From Sphingomonadales bacterium (GTDB taxonomy: Bacteria; Pseudomonadota; Alphaproteobacteria; SMXS01): a DNA stretch of 64,000 nucleotides. A model generated the notes under the pieces. The model saw only the letters and a program-made list of their open reading frames with translations, did not search any database and was not told where the DNA came from. The position numbers and the translations under genes are program-made. Below are positions 1-8,833 of this stretch, in pieces. Each line of letters opens with the position of its first letter. Within the stretch, counting starts at the first letter, position 1. Location of the stretch: positions 1-64,000 of the forward strand of contig JALHLV010000007.1 of assembly GCA_022844405.1 (NCBI GenBank), given 5' to 3'.

Positions 1-591
1 CCCGGCGGCGTGCCTGGCCCGAGCCACCGCGAGCGTGTCTTCCAGCGACGCGACCGTATGTTCGGCCACCGCCCGCCGGTCGCGCGCGTCGCGCACGGCG
101 ATGTAGAGCCCGACGGCCGTCCGCCGTACCTCCAGCCGCGCCGCCGCCAGCCGCGCCTCCGCGCCCAGGGCCGAGGCCTGGGCGGCGTGCGCCCGGTTGC
201 GTTCGGCGCCCGAGAAGTCCGGCGTCCAGGCGAAGGAAACCGAGCCGGCGATGCTGTCCGTGCGCGCCGGATCGTCGCCCGGCTTCGAGGTTTGCGCCGA
301 TCCCCCAGCGTCGAGGCGTGGCGCCAGAGCCCCGCGCGCCGAGCGCAGGCTGCCCATGGCCTCGGCGGCGCGCGCTTCGGCCAGCGCCACGTCGTCGCCG
401 TCTTCCGCCAGGGCCAGGATACGGTCGAGCTCGGGATCGCCGTAAGCCCGCCACCAGCGATCGTCGATGTTGGCGGCCGGAAGCGACGGCTCGGTCCAGG
501 CCGCGGGGACGGCACGCGGCCGGGGCGTCTCCGGCATGGCGGCGCAGGCCACCAGGGCCAGCGGCAGCAACAGGAGCGGGGCGCGCTTCAC
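1..591 (-). CDS. TolC/OprM-type outer-membrane efflux lipoprotein (3' end beyond window)
   Basis: Partial gene. It reads leftwards off the window start, so only the N-terminal 197 codons are visible. The GTG start overlaps the stop of the HlyD gene as GTGA, showing translational coupling. The N-terminus is a lipoprotein signal (MKRAPLLLLPLALVAC) with the lipobox cysteine at residue 16. It is followed by WWRAYGDPELDRIL, a typical opening of RND/ABC-associated outer-membrane factors, and an Ala/Arg-rich helical region that would form the periplasmic coiled-coil barrel. Its likely job is to be the outer-membrane channel of the tripartite exporter encoded just upstream. The substrate is unknown. 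Confidence 0.82.
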   Translation of the reverse strand, partial: MKRAPLLLLPLALVACAAMPETPRPRAVPAAWTEPSLPAANIDDRWWRAYGDPELDRILALAEDGDDVALAEARAAEAMGSLRSARGALAPRLDAGGSAQTSKPGDDPARTDSIAGSVSFAWTPDFSGAERNRAHAAQASALGAEARLAAARLEVRRTAVGLYIAVRDARDRRAVAEHTVASLEDTLAVARARHAAG

Positions 592-1544
592 GAGGGACTC
601 CGCGCCGCGACGGGGGCCGCGTCGATGTAGACGTCCATGCGCTGGCCGACGAAGGCTGCCGACTGCCTGGGATCGAAGGCGTAGATCGCCTCGATGACCC
701 GCGTGTTGACCCGCTCGGCGCCGCCCGACAGCGCCCGTTTCTCGACCGCCTGAGGCTCGAAGCGGACGAAGGCGAGGGCAATGCGCTGGCCCGTGCGGCC
801 GCGCAGCGTCCCGGTCGCTTTCGCGCCAGCGGCGACGCGGGGCATGTCGGTTTCATCGATTTCGACCCGGACATGCAGTGGATCGGCGACGCCCATGGTC
901 ATCAGCGGCATCTGGACCGGTCCGGCGATGGCATATTCACCCACCCGCACGTCGATCCGGAACACGGTACCCGCGATCGGCGCGCGGACCGTCAGCCGGT
1001 CGATCTCGGTGCGCACGGCATCCGCCTGCGCCTGGGCGGACCCCAGGTTGGCCCGCGCCTGTTTCACCGCGGCGTCGGCCCGGTCGGCGCCGAACCGGCG
1101 CCGCGCCACCTCGTCCGTGCTCACCGCGCGCGGGTCGCGGACGGCCTCGAACATCGCCAGGCGCTGGCGCTCGTCGGCCAGCGCCACCTCGGCCGATGCC
1201 AGCGCCGCGCGGGAGGCCTCGACGCTCGCCTCCGCCTGGTCCAGAGCCGCCTGCTGGGCCCGGTCGTCGAGCCGGAACAGCGGCGCGGCCCGTTCGACCG
1301 CCTGGCCCGGCACGACGAAGACCTCGCGGACGACGCCGGGCAGGTCGCTGGCGATGGCGATCATTTCGCCGCGCGGTTCCACCACGCCGACACCGGCGAC
1401 CGCCGTGGCGAAGGGCGAGGCGGGCGGCGCCACGGGCGGCTCGGTGCGACCGCGCTCGGGCCTGATCGTCGAGACGATGGCGAAGGTCAGCAGGGCGACC
1501 GCCAGCACCGGCAGGCCGAAGCGCGAGAAAGGCTTAATGGACAT
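588..1544 (-). CDS. HlyD-family periplasmic adaptor (membrane fusion protein) of an ABC exporter
   Basis: 318 residues. One N-terminal membrane anchor (about residues 10-27) is followed by a first lipoyl/barrel segment with the GVVEPRGEMIAIASDLPGVV motif. A long Ala/Glu-rich coiled coil (about 95-165) comes next, and the second half-lipoyl returns at VRAPIAGTVFRIDVRVGEY. This is the layout of DevB/HlyD adaptors that bridge an inner-membrane ABC transporter to a TolC channel. The start overlaps the ATPase gene by 11 nt and the stop overlaps the TolC-like gene, so all four exporter genes look like one operon. Family assignment is firm; cargo cannot be predicted. Confidence 0.9.
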   Translation of the reverse strand: MSIKPFSRFGLPVLAVALLTFAIVSTIRPERGRTEPPVAPPASPFATAVAGVGVVEPRGEMIAIASDLPGVVREVFVVPGQAVERAAPLFRLDDRAQQAALDQAEASVEASRAALASAEVALADERQRLAMFEAVRDPRAVSTDEVARRRFGADRADAAVKQARANLGSAQAQADAVRTEIDRLTVRAPIAGTVFRIDVRVGEYAIAGPVQMPLMTMGVADPLHVRVEIDETDMPRVAAGAKATGTLRGRTGQRIALAFVRFEPQAVEKRALSGGAERVNTRVIEAIYAFDPRQSAAFVGQRMDVYIDAAPVAARSPS

Positions 1545-2250
1545 GCAGTTCCTCCGGCAGCGTATCGTCGGCCGAGTCGCCCGCGATGCGCCCGTCTTCC
1601 ATGGCGATGATCCGGTCGGCGTAGTGGTAGATGCGGTTGTCGTGGCTGACGACCAGCACGGCGCGGCCCGGGTCCGCGCTGACCTGCTTGAGAATGTCCA
1701 TGACCTGGCGCCCGGACTGCGCGTCGAGCGCCGCGGTCGGCTCGTCGCAGACGATGAGCGCCGGCGCGTGCACGATGGCGCGGGCGATGGCGACCCGCTG
1801 CTGCTGACCGCCGGAAAGCTGGCGCGGCAGCTTGTCGGCGTGCGCGCCCATGCCCAGCGTCTCCAGCACGGCGCGCGCCCGTCCGGCGCCGTCGCCCAGG
1901 CTCATGCCGCCGGCGACCAGCGGCATGGCCGCGTTCTCGGCGGCGGTGAGCGCCGGCAGCAGATTGTACTGCTGGAAGATGAAGCCGATCCGGTCGCGGC
2001 GGAACCTGACCTTCTCGGCGTCGGCCATGGCGGTGATGCGCCTGCCCATCACGTCGACGTCGCCGCCGGTCGGCCGCAGCGTGCCCGACAGGATCGACAG
2101 CAGCGTCGTCTTGCCGCAGCCCGACGGCCCCACCAGCATGGTCAGCCTTCCCATGTCCAAGGTGAAGTCGATGCCGTGCAGCACCTTGGTGCGCGTGCCG
2201 TTGGAGCCGAACTCCATCTCGATGCCGTGCGACTGGACCGCGTGGGCCAT
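1534..2250 (-). CDS. ABC transporter ATP-binding protein, MacB/LolD/DevA type
   Basis: 238 residues, a complete nucleotide-binding domain. Walker A is GPSGCGKT at 41-48, the Q-loop is FQQYNLL near 92-98, the signature is LSGGQQQR from 145, Walker B is LIVCDEPTAALD at about 165-176, and the switch His is in VVSHD. It would hydrolyse ATP in the cytoplasm to drive the FtsX-like permease encoded two bases upstream. The MacB/LolD/DevA subfamily typically works with a single-polypeptide FtsX-fold permease and an HlyD adaptor, which is the neighbourhood here. It is the middle gene of the exporter operon. Confidence 0.93.
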   Translation of the reverse strand: MAHAVQSHGIEMEFGSNGTRTKVLHGIDFTLDMGRLTMLVGPSGCGKTTLLSILSGTLRPTGGDVDVMGRRITAMADAEKVRFRRDRIGFIFQQYNLLPALTAAENAAMPLVAGGMSLGDGAGRARAVLETLGMGAHADKLPRQLSGGQQQRVAIARAIVHAPALIVCDEPTAALDAQSGRQVMDILKQVSADPGRAVLVVSHDNRIYHYADRIIAMEDGRIAGDSADDTLPEELHVH

Positions 2251-2252
2251 TT

Positions 2253-3398
2253 CTATCCCCTGAACACGATGGCTGGATCGACCCGGAACACCTTGAGCAG
2301 GCTGCCCAGCGACGCGATGGCGATGATCAGGCCGACCACCACCCCAACTCCCACCAGCACCTGCCAGCGGAGGATGAAGCCCTCGAGCGCTGGCACGTCC
2401 TGAGTGAAGCTGAAGAAGACGGCGCAGGTGCCGATCCCGAGGCAGAAGCCGAGGGCGCCGACCACCGCCGCCTGCAGCAGCACCATGCCGGCGATCTGGC
2501 GGTTGGTGGCGCCGATCGCCTTGAGCGCGCCGAACTGCTTCAGGTTCTCGATCACGAACAGGTAGAAGGTCTGCGCGGTGATCGCCGCGCCGACGATCAC
2601 CGCCAGCGCGATGGTGATGCCGAAGTTCACCGGGATGCCGGTACGCGTGAGGTAATAGAGAATGCTGCGCCAGGCGAAATCGTCCCGGGTGAGCGCCTGC
2701 AGCCCGGTCTCCGCCTCGATCCGACTCGCCAGAGCTTCCGCCGTCACGCCGTCACGGGCGCGCACCAGCACGAAGCTTAGCTTGTTGCGCGTCGGTGGCG
2801 TCACGGTGATCGCCTGGGAATAGCGCATATACGCGATGGGGAAGGTGATGAACGGCGCCGATGCGTCGACCAGCCCGCGCACCACCACCCGGCTGTCGTT
2901 GATCTCCGCTTCCTTGCCTATGGCCGCGAGCGGATCCTGGCCCGGCCAGATGAAATCGGCGCCCTGGGCGTCGAACAGGATGGCGTCGGGCTCGCGCAGG
3001 CTCTCCAGTCCGCCGGCCAGCCAGACCCGCGGCGCGCCCACCAGCGTCTCGTCGTCGACGCCCACGAGGCTGACCTGGTTGACCAGCCCGTCCGTCGTGC
3101 GGAACATCGCCAGGCCCTTGAACAACGGCACCGCCCAGGCGACGCCGTCGATGCTGCGCACCCGGCCAAGCGCCTCGTCGGGCAGGGCCTCGACCTCGTC
3201 GATATAGCGGACACGCGGATCCATCACCCAGACGTCGGCCTCGCGGACGTCGAGCACCTGGCTGGCGGTGCGGCTCATCAGGCCGATGAAGATCGAGACC
3301 TGCTGGCTCATCAGCAGCGTGGCGAACGCGATGCCGAAAATCAGGGCGATATACTTTGCCCGGTCTCCGGTCAGCATCTTGAGCGCGACTTGCCACAT
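2253..3398 (-). CDS. FtsX-like ABC transporter permease (DevC type)
   Basis: 381 residues. One membrane helix lies near the N-terminus (about 15-38), followed by a large periplasmic domain (about 40-255). Three C-terminal helices form the FtsX domain (about 258-285, 308-332, 345-370), with the sequence QTFYLFVIENLKQFGALKAIG between the first two. This topology is typical of MacB/LolC/DevC mechanotransmission permeases. It is the first gene of the leftward exporter operon. Its promoter should lie in the 93 bp gap shared with the divergent TetR gene. Start at 3398 gives the expected length; an SD-like GGAGA sits just upstream. Confidence 0.9.
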   Translation of the reverse strand: MWQVALKMLTGDRAKYIALIFGIAFATLLMSQQVSIFIGLMSRTASQVLDVREADVWVMDPRVRYIDEVEALPDEALGRVRSIDGVAWAVPLFKGLAMFRTTDGLVNQVSLVGVDDETLVGAPRVWLAGGLESLREPDAILFDAQGADFIWPGQDPLAAIGKEAEINDSRVVVRGLVDASAPFITFPIAYMRYSQAITVTPPTRNKLSFVLVRARDGVTAEALASRIEAETGLQALTRDDFAWRSILYYLTRTGIPVNFGITIALAVIVGAAITAQTFYLFVIENLKQFGALKAIGATNRQIAGMVLLQAAVVGALGFCLGIGTCAVFFSFTQDVPALEGFILRWQVLVGVGVVVGLIIAIASLGSLLKVFRVDPAIVFRG

Positions 3399-3425
3399 CC
3401 TCGGAAACTCTCCGTTCCGGGGTTG

Positions 3426-3445
3426 AACCGTAATCTGGTACGGTT
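3426..3445. promoter_or_regulatory. Palindromic operator candidate for the divergent TetR regulator
   Basis: A perfect 7 bp inverted repeat, AACCGTA-N6-TACGGTT, sits in the gap between the exporter operon and the tetR-type gene. A TTGACT hexamer (3444-3449) overlaps its right arm and could be a -35 box for the rightward gene, although the spacing to TAGAAT (3471-3476) is long. Size, symmetry and place fit a TetR-dimer site controlling both directions. Binding is inferred. Confidence 0.5.
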
Positions 3446-3491
3446 GACTGATCTGGTTTACCCTGAGAATTAGAATACTAGCCGGATCAGT

Positions 3492-4172
3492 ATGTCAAAT
3501 GACTCGATGCCGGCGCGGAGGTGGAAGATCGTCGAGGCCGTTGTGCAAAAACGCACCAGGGGTCGTCCCCGGGATACATCGAAGGACGCCGCCATCATTC
3601 TGGCGGCCCAGCGCCTGTTTCTCGACCGGGGCTTCGAAGGGACGAGCATGGATGCCATCGCCGAGGCCGCCGGCGTCGCCAAGGCCACCGTCTATGCGCG
3701 GTTCGGCGACAAGGAGGCGCTGCTCAAGGCGGCGATCACCGAGAAGTGCGGCCGCTTTCTCGACGCCGCAACCCTGGAGCCGCGCGCATCCCGGAACCTC
3801 AGACAGAGCCTATCGACGATCGCGCGCCGCTTCCTCGCGCTGGTGACCGACCCGGACGCGGTCAGCCTGCACCGGGTGATGATGGCCGAGGGGCAGCGCC
3901 ATCCGCGCCTGCCGGAGCTGTTCTTCCAGTCGGCGATCGAGCCCACGCAGGCAAGGCTGATCGCCTTCCTGCAAGCGGGGATCGACGACGGCCGGCTGGT
4001 CATCGACGATCCGCCGACCGCGGCCTGGCAGTTCCTCGCCATGGTGAAGGGCGAGGCGTTCATGCGCGCGATGCTATACCAGCCGCCGCGCCCCGCGGCC
4101 CAGATCGAGGCCTATCTCGATGCGTGCGTCGAGATGTTCCTCGCCGCCTATGGCCGCCCGCCGGAACGCTGA
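3492..4172 (+). CDS. TetR/AcrR-family transcriptional regulator
   Basis: 226 residues. The N-terminal helix-turn-helix spans about 25-75, with AAQRLFLDRGFEGTSMDAIA and GVAKATVYARFGDKEALL, the standard TetR recognition pattern ending in a YxxFxxKExL-like turn. The C-terminal half matches the TetR_C ligand-binding type seen in AcrR-like regulators. It is divergent from the four-gene exporter and likely represses it, and perhaps itself, through the palindrome at 3426-3445, releasing when a hydrophobic ligand binds. An in-frame ATG at 3507 is a possible alternative start; neither has a strong SD. Confidence 0.9.
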   Translation: MSNDSMPARRWKIVEAVVQKRTRGRPRDTSKDAAIILAAQRLFLDRGFEGTSMDAIAEAAGVAKATVYARFGDKEALLKAAITEKCGRFLDAATLEPRASRNLRQSLSTIARRFLALVTDPDAVSLHRVMMAEGQRHPRLPELFFQSAIEPTQARLIAFLQAGIDDGRLVIDDPPTAAWQFLAMVKGEAFMRAMLYQPPRPAAQIEAYLDACVEMFLAAYGRPPER

Positions 4173-4263
4173 CGGCATTTACCATCAACCGTGACTGTCG
4201 GCTCTGGCGCTGCGCGACCGACCGGTGCTAGCCTCCCGGAGAAACTTCAGGGGAGATACCGTC

Positions 4264-5544
4264 ATGAGCACCACGTTCGATCCCGTTCGTCCGTCCGCGC
4301 CCGAGCAGGTCGACCTGCTGCACAGGGACGTACTCGATTGTCCGCACATGGCCAACAAGGTGCTGCGCGAGCAGGCGCCGGTGTGGTGGAACGAGAAGCT
4401 GGGCGGCTTCGCGGTGTCGCGCTACGACGTCATCCGCCAGGTCATCATGGACCCCGCCAACTTCTCCAACTCCAAGAGCCAGGAGGACATGCCCATCCAG
4501 CAGGAGAAGATGCGGCGCATGATCGCCAAGTTCGAGGAGAAGGGCTGGGTGCCGGCGCGCACGCTGGCGGGCCGCGACGATCCCAACCACAAGCAGATGC
4601 GCGGCCTGTTCGAGCAGGCGTTCCGCGCCAGCCGCATCAAGGCCATGGATCCGTTCGTCGAGGAAACCGCCTACAAGCTGGCCGACGAGTTCATCGCCGC
4701 CGGCAATGAGTGCGACTTCGTCAAGGCCTTCGCCGTGCCGCTGCCGCTGATCGTCATCATCAAGCAGATGGGTGGCCGCATCGAGGACATGTGGGACATC
4801 AAGCGCTGGACCGACGCCTGGATCAAGCGCATCGGCCGCATGCAGACCGAGGAAGAGGACCTGCGCAGCGTCGAGCTGGAAGTGGAGATGCAGCACTATT
4901 TCCAGCCGATCTTCGAGCGTCTGCGCCGCGAACCCGACGACACTCTGCTGTCGGACCTGGTCAACGTGGTGATCCCTGAATGGGGCCGGCCGCTGAACGA
5001 CCACGAGTTGCACGCCGAGATCATGTCCGACGGCTTCGGAGGCGGTTCGGAGACGACGACCAACGCGCTGTCGGCCGGCGTCAAGCTGCTGATCGAGAAC
5101 CCGGATGCGTGGCAACTGCTGAAGGGCGACCCCGACAAATACATGCGCACCTTCATCGAGGAAGTGCTGCGCCTGGAATCGCCGGCGCACACCATGGTGC
5201 GCATCGCCCAGAAGGACTGCGAACTGGCGGGCACGTTCGTACCGAAGGGATCGGTGCTCTACGTGCGCTATACGGCGGGCAACCGGGACGATGAGCATTT
5301 TCCCAATCCGGACAAGCTGGACCTGGAGCGCGCCAACGCGGCGACGCATCTGGCGTTCGGCGGCGGGGTGCATCACTGCATGGGCGCGCCGCTCGCGAGG
5401 CGCGAGCTGTATTGGGGCTTCAAGGCCATCGTCGACCGCCTCGACGACATGTGGTTCATCCCCGGCAAGAACGACTTCCGCCACCAGCCCAACTTCGTCG
5501 TGCACGCCCTCGAGGAACTGCATATCGGCTACCGGGCCAAATAG
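4264..5544 (+). CDS. Cytochrome P450
   Basis: 426 residues, normal for a soluble bacterial P450. The start is placed at the ATG preceded by AGGGGAG rather than an upstream TTG/ATG-like codon. The I-helix oxygen-binding motif is GGGSETTTN, the K-helix ExxR is EEVLRLESP, and the haem loop is FGGGVHHCMGAPLARRE with Cys372 as axial ligand. It would insert oxygen into a hydrophobic substrate and needs a ferredoxin partner not seen in this window. The SDR that follows begins on the next base after the stop, so hydroxylation followed by alcohol oxidation is a plausible coupled function. The substrate is unknown. Confidence 0.95.
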   Translation: MSTTFDPVRPSAPEQVDLLHRDVLDCPHMANKVLREQAPVWWNEKLGGFAVSRYDVIRQVIMDPANFSNSKSQEDMPIQQEKMRRMIAKFEEKGWVPARTLAGRDDPNHKQMRGLFEQAFRASRIKAMDPFVEETAYKLADEFIAAGNECDFVKAFAVPLPLIVIIKQMGGRIEDMWDIKRWTDAWIKRIGRMQTEEEDLRSVELEVEMQHYFQPIFERLRREPDDTLLSDLVNVVIPEWGRPLNDHELHAEIMSDGFGGGSETTTNALSAGVKLLIENPDAWQLLKGDPDKYMRTFIEEVLRLESPAHTMVRIAQKDCELAGTFVPKGSVLYVRYTAGNRDDEHFPNPDKLDLERANAATHLAFGGGVHHCMGAPLARRELYWGFKAIVDRLDDMWFIPGKNDFRHQPNFVVHALEELHIGYRAK

Positions 5545-6303
5545 GTGGCGGAGGGTGGCAAGGTCGCGCTGGTCACCGGCGCGGGCAGCGGCATCGGCCG
5601 GGCGACCGCCTGGGCGCTGCTGGGCGCGGGCTACAGGGTCGCGTTCAACGGCCGCAAGCGCGAGAAGCTGGAGGAAGCCGCCGCCGCGAAGGATCCCGGT
5701 GGCGAGCGGACGCTGATCGTGCCGGGCGACGTCTCCGACCCCGACGCGGTCGAGGCCGTGTTTTCCGGCCTGATGCAGCGCTTCGGCCGGCTCGATCTGC
5801 TGTTCAACAACGCGGGCGGCGGTTCCGTGCCGGTGTCCATCGACGAGGTCAGCTACAAGGACTGGATGCGCGTTGTCGGCGCCAATCTGACCGGCACCTT
5901 CCTGTGCACCCAGCATGCTTTCCGGATCATGCGGGCGCAGGACCCGCAAGGCGGGCGGATCATCAACAACGGCTCCATCTCGGCCCATGTGCCGCGGCCC
6001 CATTCGTCGCCCTATGCCGCCACCAAGCACGGCGTCAGCGGCCTGACCAAGGCGACGGCGCTCGACGGCCGCGCCTACAACATCGCCTGCAGCCAGATCG
6101 ACATCGGCAACGCCGCGACCGGCCTGACCAGCCAGATGGCGATCGGCATGCTGCAGCCGGATGGCTCGACGAAGCCGGAGCCGCTGATGCATGTGGACGA
6201 CGTGGCGCGCGCCATCGTGTTCATGGACAGCCTGCCGCTCGACACCAACGTGCCGTCGCTCACCATCATGGCGACGCTGATGCCGTTCATCGGGCGGGGG
6301 TGA
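5545..6303 (+). CDS. Short-chain dehydrogenase/reductase (SDR)
   Basis: 252 residues. NAD(P)-binding TGAGSGIG lies near residue 12, the NNAGGG motif is near 90, the catalytic Ser is in NNGSISAH, and the catalytic YxxxK is YAATKHG. The GTG start directly abuts the P450 stop with no gap, and the stop overlaps the next start as TGATG. The gene is thus the middle of a tightly coupled three-gene unit. It probably oxidises an alcohol made by the P450 or a related step, using NAD(P). The C-terminus is shorter and lacks the common VDGG ending, suggesting a specialised subfamily. Confidence 0.92.
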   Translation: MAEGGKVALVTGAGSGIGRATAWALLGAGYRVAFNGRKREKLEEAAAAKDPGGERTLIVPGDVSDPDAVEAVFSGLMQRFGRLDLLFNNAGGGSVPVSIDEVSYKDWMRVVGANLTGTFLCTQHAFRIMRAQDPQGGRIINNGSISAHVPRPHSSPYAATKHGVSGLTKATALDGRAYNIACSQIDIGNAATGLTSQMAIGMLQPDGSTKPEPLMHVDDVARAIVFMDSLPLDTNVPSLTIMATLMPFIGRG

Positions 6304-7067
6304 TGTTCAGGTTCGCCGCCAACCTCAGCTTCCAGTTCGGCGACGCGGCATTCATGGACCGCTTCGAACGCGCCGCGAAAGCGGGCTTCACCGGCGTCGA
6401 ATACCTGTTCCCCTACGAGCACGACCCGAAGGAACTGGCCGCCCGGCTCCGCGATAACGGCCTGGAACAGGTGCTGTTCAACATGCCGCCGGGCGACTGG
6501 AGGGCAGGCGACCGGGGCCTCGCCGCCGTGCAAGGGAGGGAAGCCGAATTCCGCGCCTCGGTGGATGACGCGCTGCGCTACGCCGAGGCGCTGGCATGTC
6601 CGCGTATCCACGTCATGGCCGGCGTCGCGGGTGGGCCGGAGGCCGAAGCCGCCTACCTCGCCAATCTGGAATATGCCGCGCGCCGGTTCGAGCCTTACGG
6701 CGTCACGCCGCTGATCGAGCCGATCAACCGCCGCGACATGCCGGGCTATTTCCTCGCCGACTTCGACGACGCCGTGGAGGTGATCGCGGCGGTCGCCGGA
6801 ATCCGCCTCCAGTTCGACATCTATCACCGCCAGATCATCCACGGTGACGTCACCATGGGTCTCCGGTCGATGATGCCGGTGGTCCGTCACATGCAGATCG
6901 CCGGCGTCCCCGACCGCCACGAGCCGGACATCGGCGAGCTGGACGTCCGCCATGTCCTGGGTACCGTCCGCGAGCTGGGCTATGACGGCTGGATCGGCTG
7001 CGAATATCGCCCGAAGGGGGTGACGGAGGACGGATTGTCGTGGATGCGGAGCCTTGGACCCGGTTGA
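6303..7067 (+). CDS. hyi: Hydroxypyruvate-isomerase-like TIM-barrel protein
   Basis: 254 residues, the usual length for the Hyi/OtnI group of the xylose-isomerase-like AP-endonuclease superfamily. Visible motifs are [14 protein letters not shown] at the start, AGFTGVEYLFPYE, the metal-ligand glutamate in PLIEPINRRDMPGYFL, LQFDIYHRQI, and GYDGWIGCEYRPKG with a late Glu. Family members interconvert hydroxypyruvate and tartronate semialdehyde or 2-oxo-tetronates. The start overlaps the SDR stop by one base. Its presence with a P450 and an SDR is unusual for classic glyoxylate metabolism, so the true substrate may differ. Confidence 0.82.
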   Translation: MFRFAANLSFQFGDAAFMDRFERAAKAGFTGVEYLFPYEHDPKELAARLRDNGLEQVLFNMPPGDWRAGDRGLAAVQGREAEFRASVDDALRYAEALACPRIHVMAGVAGGPEAEAAYLANLEYAARRFEPYGVTPLIEPINRRDMPGYFLADFDDAVEVIAAVAGIRLQFDIYHRQIIHGDVTMGLRSMMPVVRHMQIAGVPDRHEPDIGELDVRHVLGTVRELGYDGWIGCEYRPKGVTEDGLSWMRSLGPG

Positions 7068-7133
7068 CGGCGATCAATGACAGCCGGGGCCTGGACTCCC
7101 AAGGTCTGGTGGAATGCACCCGGGAGGACTGTC

Positions 7134-7967
7134 ATGTTTCGCGACATTCTCGTGCCTTTGATGAACGTGCCGGAGGCGGATGCCAGCGCCACGCTGGAGA
7201 AAGTCGCCGCGACGGCGGCCAGGCTGGGCGGCGATGTTTCGGGCCTGGCGGTCGAGGTCGACTTCGCCCAGCCCGTCTACATGTACGGCGACGCGGTGGT
7301 CTTCATGTCCCAGGCATTTCTGGATGCCGAGGCAGCCCAGCACACCCGCGTGGAAGATCTGCTGCGTCGATTCGAACAGCATGCCGCGGTGGCCGGCGTC
7401 GCCAGTGAGTCCGAGATCGTCCGAGCGGCAGCCGGCGAGGTCGCCGGTCTGCTGGCGGAACGCGCGCGGACGCACGACCTGGCGATGTTCGTGCTGGGCG
7501 ATGACGATCATTACGCCCGCAACTGTGTCGAGGGGGTCATATTCGGCTCGGGCAGGCCGGTTCTGGTGCTGCCGCGGGCGGCGCCGGCAAGCGCCATGGC
7601 GAATGTGCTGATCACTTGGGACTTCAGCCGGGAAGCGGCCAGGGCCTTCGCGGATGCCATGCCCATCCTGCGCCAGGCGGCCAGCGTCACGGTCGTGCAT
7701 GTCGCGGACGACGGCGCGTCCTGGCATCCCGGCGCCAAGGCGCTGGAGCGGCACCTCGAACGCCTGGGCATCGGGGCCAGATACCACCAGCTCGCGAAGG
7801 GCACGCTGACCGTCCACCAGACGATCGAGGCCTATGCGCGCCACAACGGCGCCGACCTGGTCGTCATGGGCGCCTATGGCCACTCGCGCCTGCAGGAATT
7901 CGTGCTGGGCGGCGTGACGCGGGAGGTGCTGAAGGCGCCCTTCGTGCCGGTGCTGCTGTCGCACTAG
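7134..7967 (+). CDS. Tandem-domain universal stress protein (UspA family)
   Basis: 277 residues made of two Usp folds. The first begins MFRDILVPLMN and the second begins after ASAMANVLITWDFS near residue 145. The second carries the ATP-binding signature G-x2-G-x9-G in GAYGHSRLQEFVLGGVT; the first domain lacks a good one. The start is the ATG preceded by GGGAGG. Such tandem Usps are cytoplasmic and are usually induced by stress or growth arrest. The gene is convergent with the TauD-like gene 27 bp downstream. Confidence 0.9.
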   Translation: MFRDILVPLMNVPEADASATLEKVAATAARLGGDVSGLAVEVDFAQPVYMYGDAVVFMSQAFLDAEAAQHTRVEDLLRRFEQHAAVAGVASESEIVRAAAGEVAGLLAERARTHDLAMFVLGDDDHYARNCVEGVIFGSGRPVLVLPRAAPASAMANVLITWDFSREAARAFADAMPILRQAASVTVVHVADDGASWHPGAKALERHLERLGIGARYHQLAKGTLTVHQTIEAYARHNGADLVVMGAYGHSRLQEFVLGGVTREVLKAPFVPVLLSH

Positions 7968-7993
7968 CGGGCCGCAGGGGACGACGGCTGAAA

Positions 7994-8833
7994 CTAATAC
8001 GGCCTGTCCCCATCCACCGTCGCCCGGTGCATCACCCGGCGCTGGCCCTGGTAGTCGTTAAGCGCGTAGTGCTGGGTGCAGCGGTTGTCCCAGAAGCCGA
8101 CCTCATCCTGCCGCCAGCGGTGGCGGTAGACGAAGGGCGCGCTGGTGGCGTGGCGGCACAGGAAGTCCAGCAGCGGCTGGCTTTCGGTGCGGGTCATGCC
8201 CTTGAACTTGGTGGTGAACGCCTCGTTGACGAACAGCAGCTTACGGCCGGTTTCCGGATGGGTGCGCACGACCGGATGCTCGGCGCGACCGGACGCCTGC
8301 TCGGCGGCCATGGTCCGCATGGTGCGGCCGTCGTCGGTGTAGATGCCGTTGGTGCCGTAGATGTCCTCGGCGGTGTGGACGGCGACGAGGCCGTCCAGCA
8401 TCTGCTTCATGCCGCTGCTGAGCGCGTCGTAGGCCAGGTACATGTTGGCCCACATGGTGTCACCGCCCTTGGCCGGGATCTCCCGCGCGTAGAGGATGGA
8501 ACCCAGGGCGGGCTCCTGCTGGAAGGTCATGTCCGAGTGCCAGCCGCCGCCGAAATTGAACCGGTCGGTCGGCTCCTTGACGATGTTGAGCACCTCGGGA
8601 TGGCCGTCCAGCGGCTTCACATGCGGATGGACGTTGAGGGTGCCGAAGCGGCGGCCGAAATCCTTGTGCTGGTCGGGCGTCAGGTGCTGATCCGGGAAGA
8701 AGATCACCAGATGGTCGAGCAGCGCCTGGCGCACCTGGCCGAACACATTGCCGGTCATGGGCCGCGACAGGTTGACGCCGTGGATGCGGGCGCCCGCGGC
8801 CGAGCCCAGCGGTTCGATCTCGATGCCGGTCAT
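7994..8833 (-). CDS. TauD/TfdA-family Fe(II)/2-oxoglutarate dioxygenase
   Basis: 279 residues from the ATG with GGGAG upstream; a longer in-frame start exists at 8866. The metal triad is visible as H99-x-D101 (GGWHSDMTF) and H255 (RCTQHYALND), with R266/R270 positioned to bind 2-oxoglutarate. The family hydroxylates taurine, phenoxyacetates, alkyl sulfates and similar compounds with loss of sulfite, glyoxylate or aldehyde. It is divergent from the Rieske oxygenase, with 156 bp between starts, so shared control is likely. The substrate is not predictable from sequence. Confidence 0.93.
   Translation of the reverse strand: MTGIEIEPLGSAAGARIHGVNLSRPMTGNVFGQVRQALLDHLVIFFPDQHLTPDQHKDFGRRFGTLNVHPHVKPLDGHPEVLNIVKEPTDRFNFGGGWHSDMTFQQEPALGSILYAREIPAKGGDTMWANMYLAYDALSSGMKQMLDGLVAVHTAEDIYGTNGIYTDDGRTMRTMAAEQASGRAEHPVVRTHPETGRKLLFVNEAFTTKFKGMTRTESQPLLDFLCRHATSAPFVYRHRWRQDEVGFWDNRCTQHYALNDYQGQRRVMHRATVDGDRPY

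Noticed and set aside
4228-6192. A 654-codon open frame on the minus strand over the P450 and SDR
   Set aside because: Antisense shadow of two well-supported genes; protein is His/Arg/Val-rich without domains.
7975-8012. GGGGAC/GTCCCC as a terminator between Usp and TauD genes
   Set aside because: Short arms, long loop, and partly inside the TauD coding region; no T tract.
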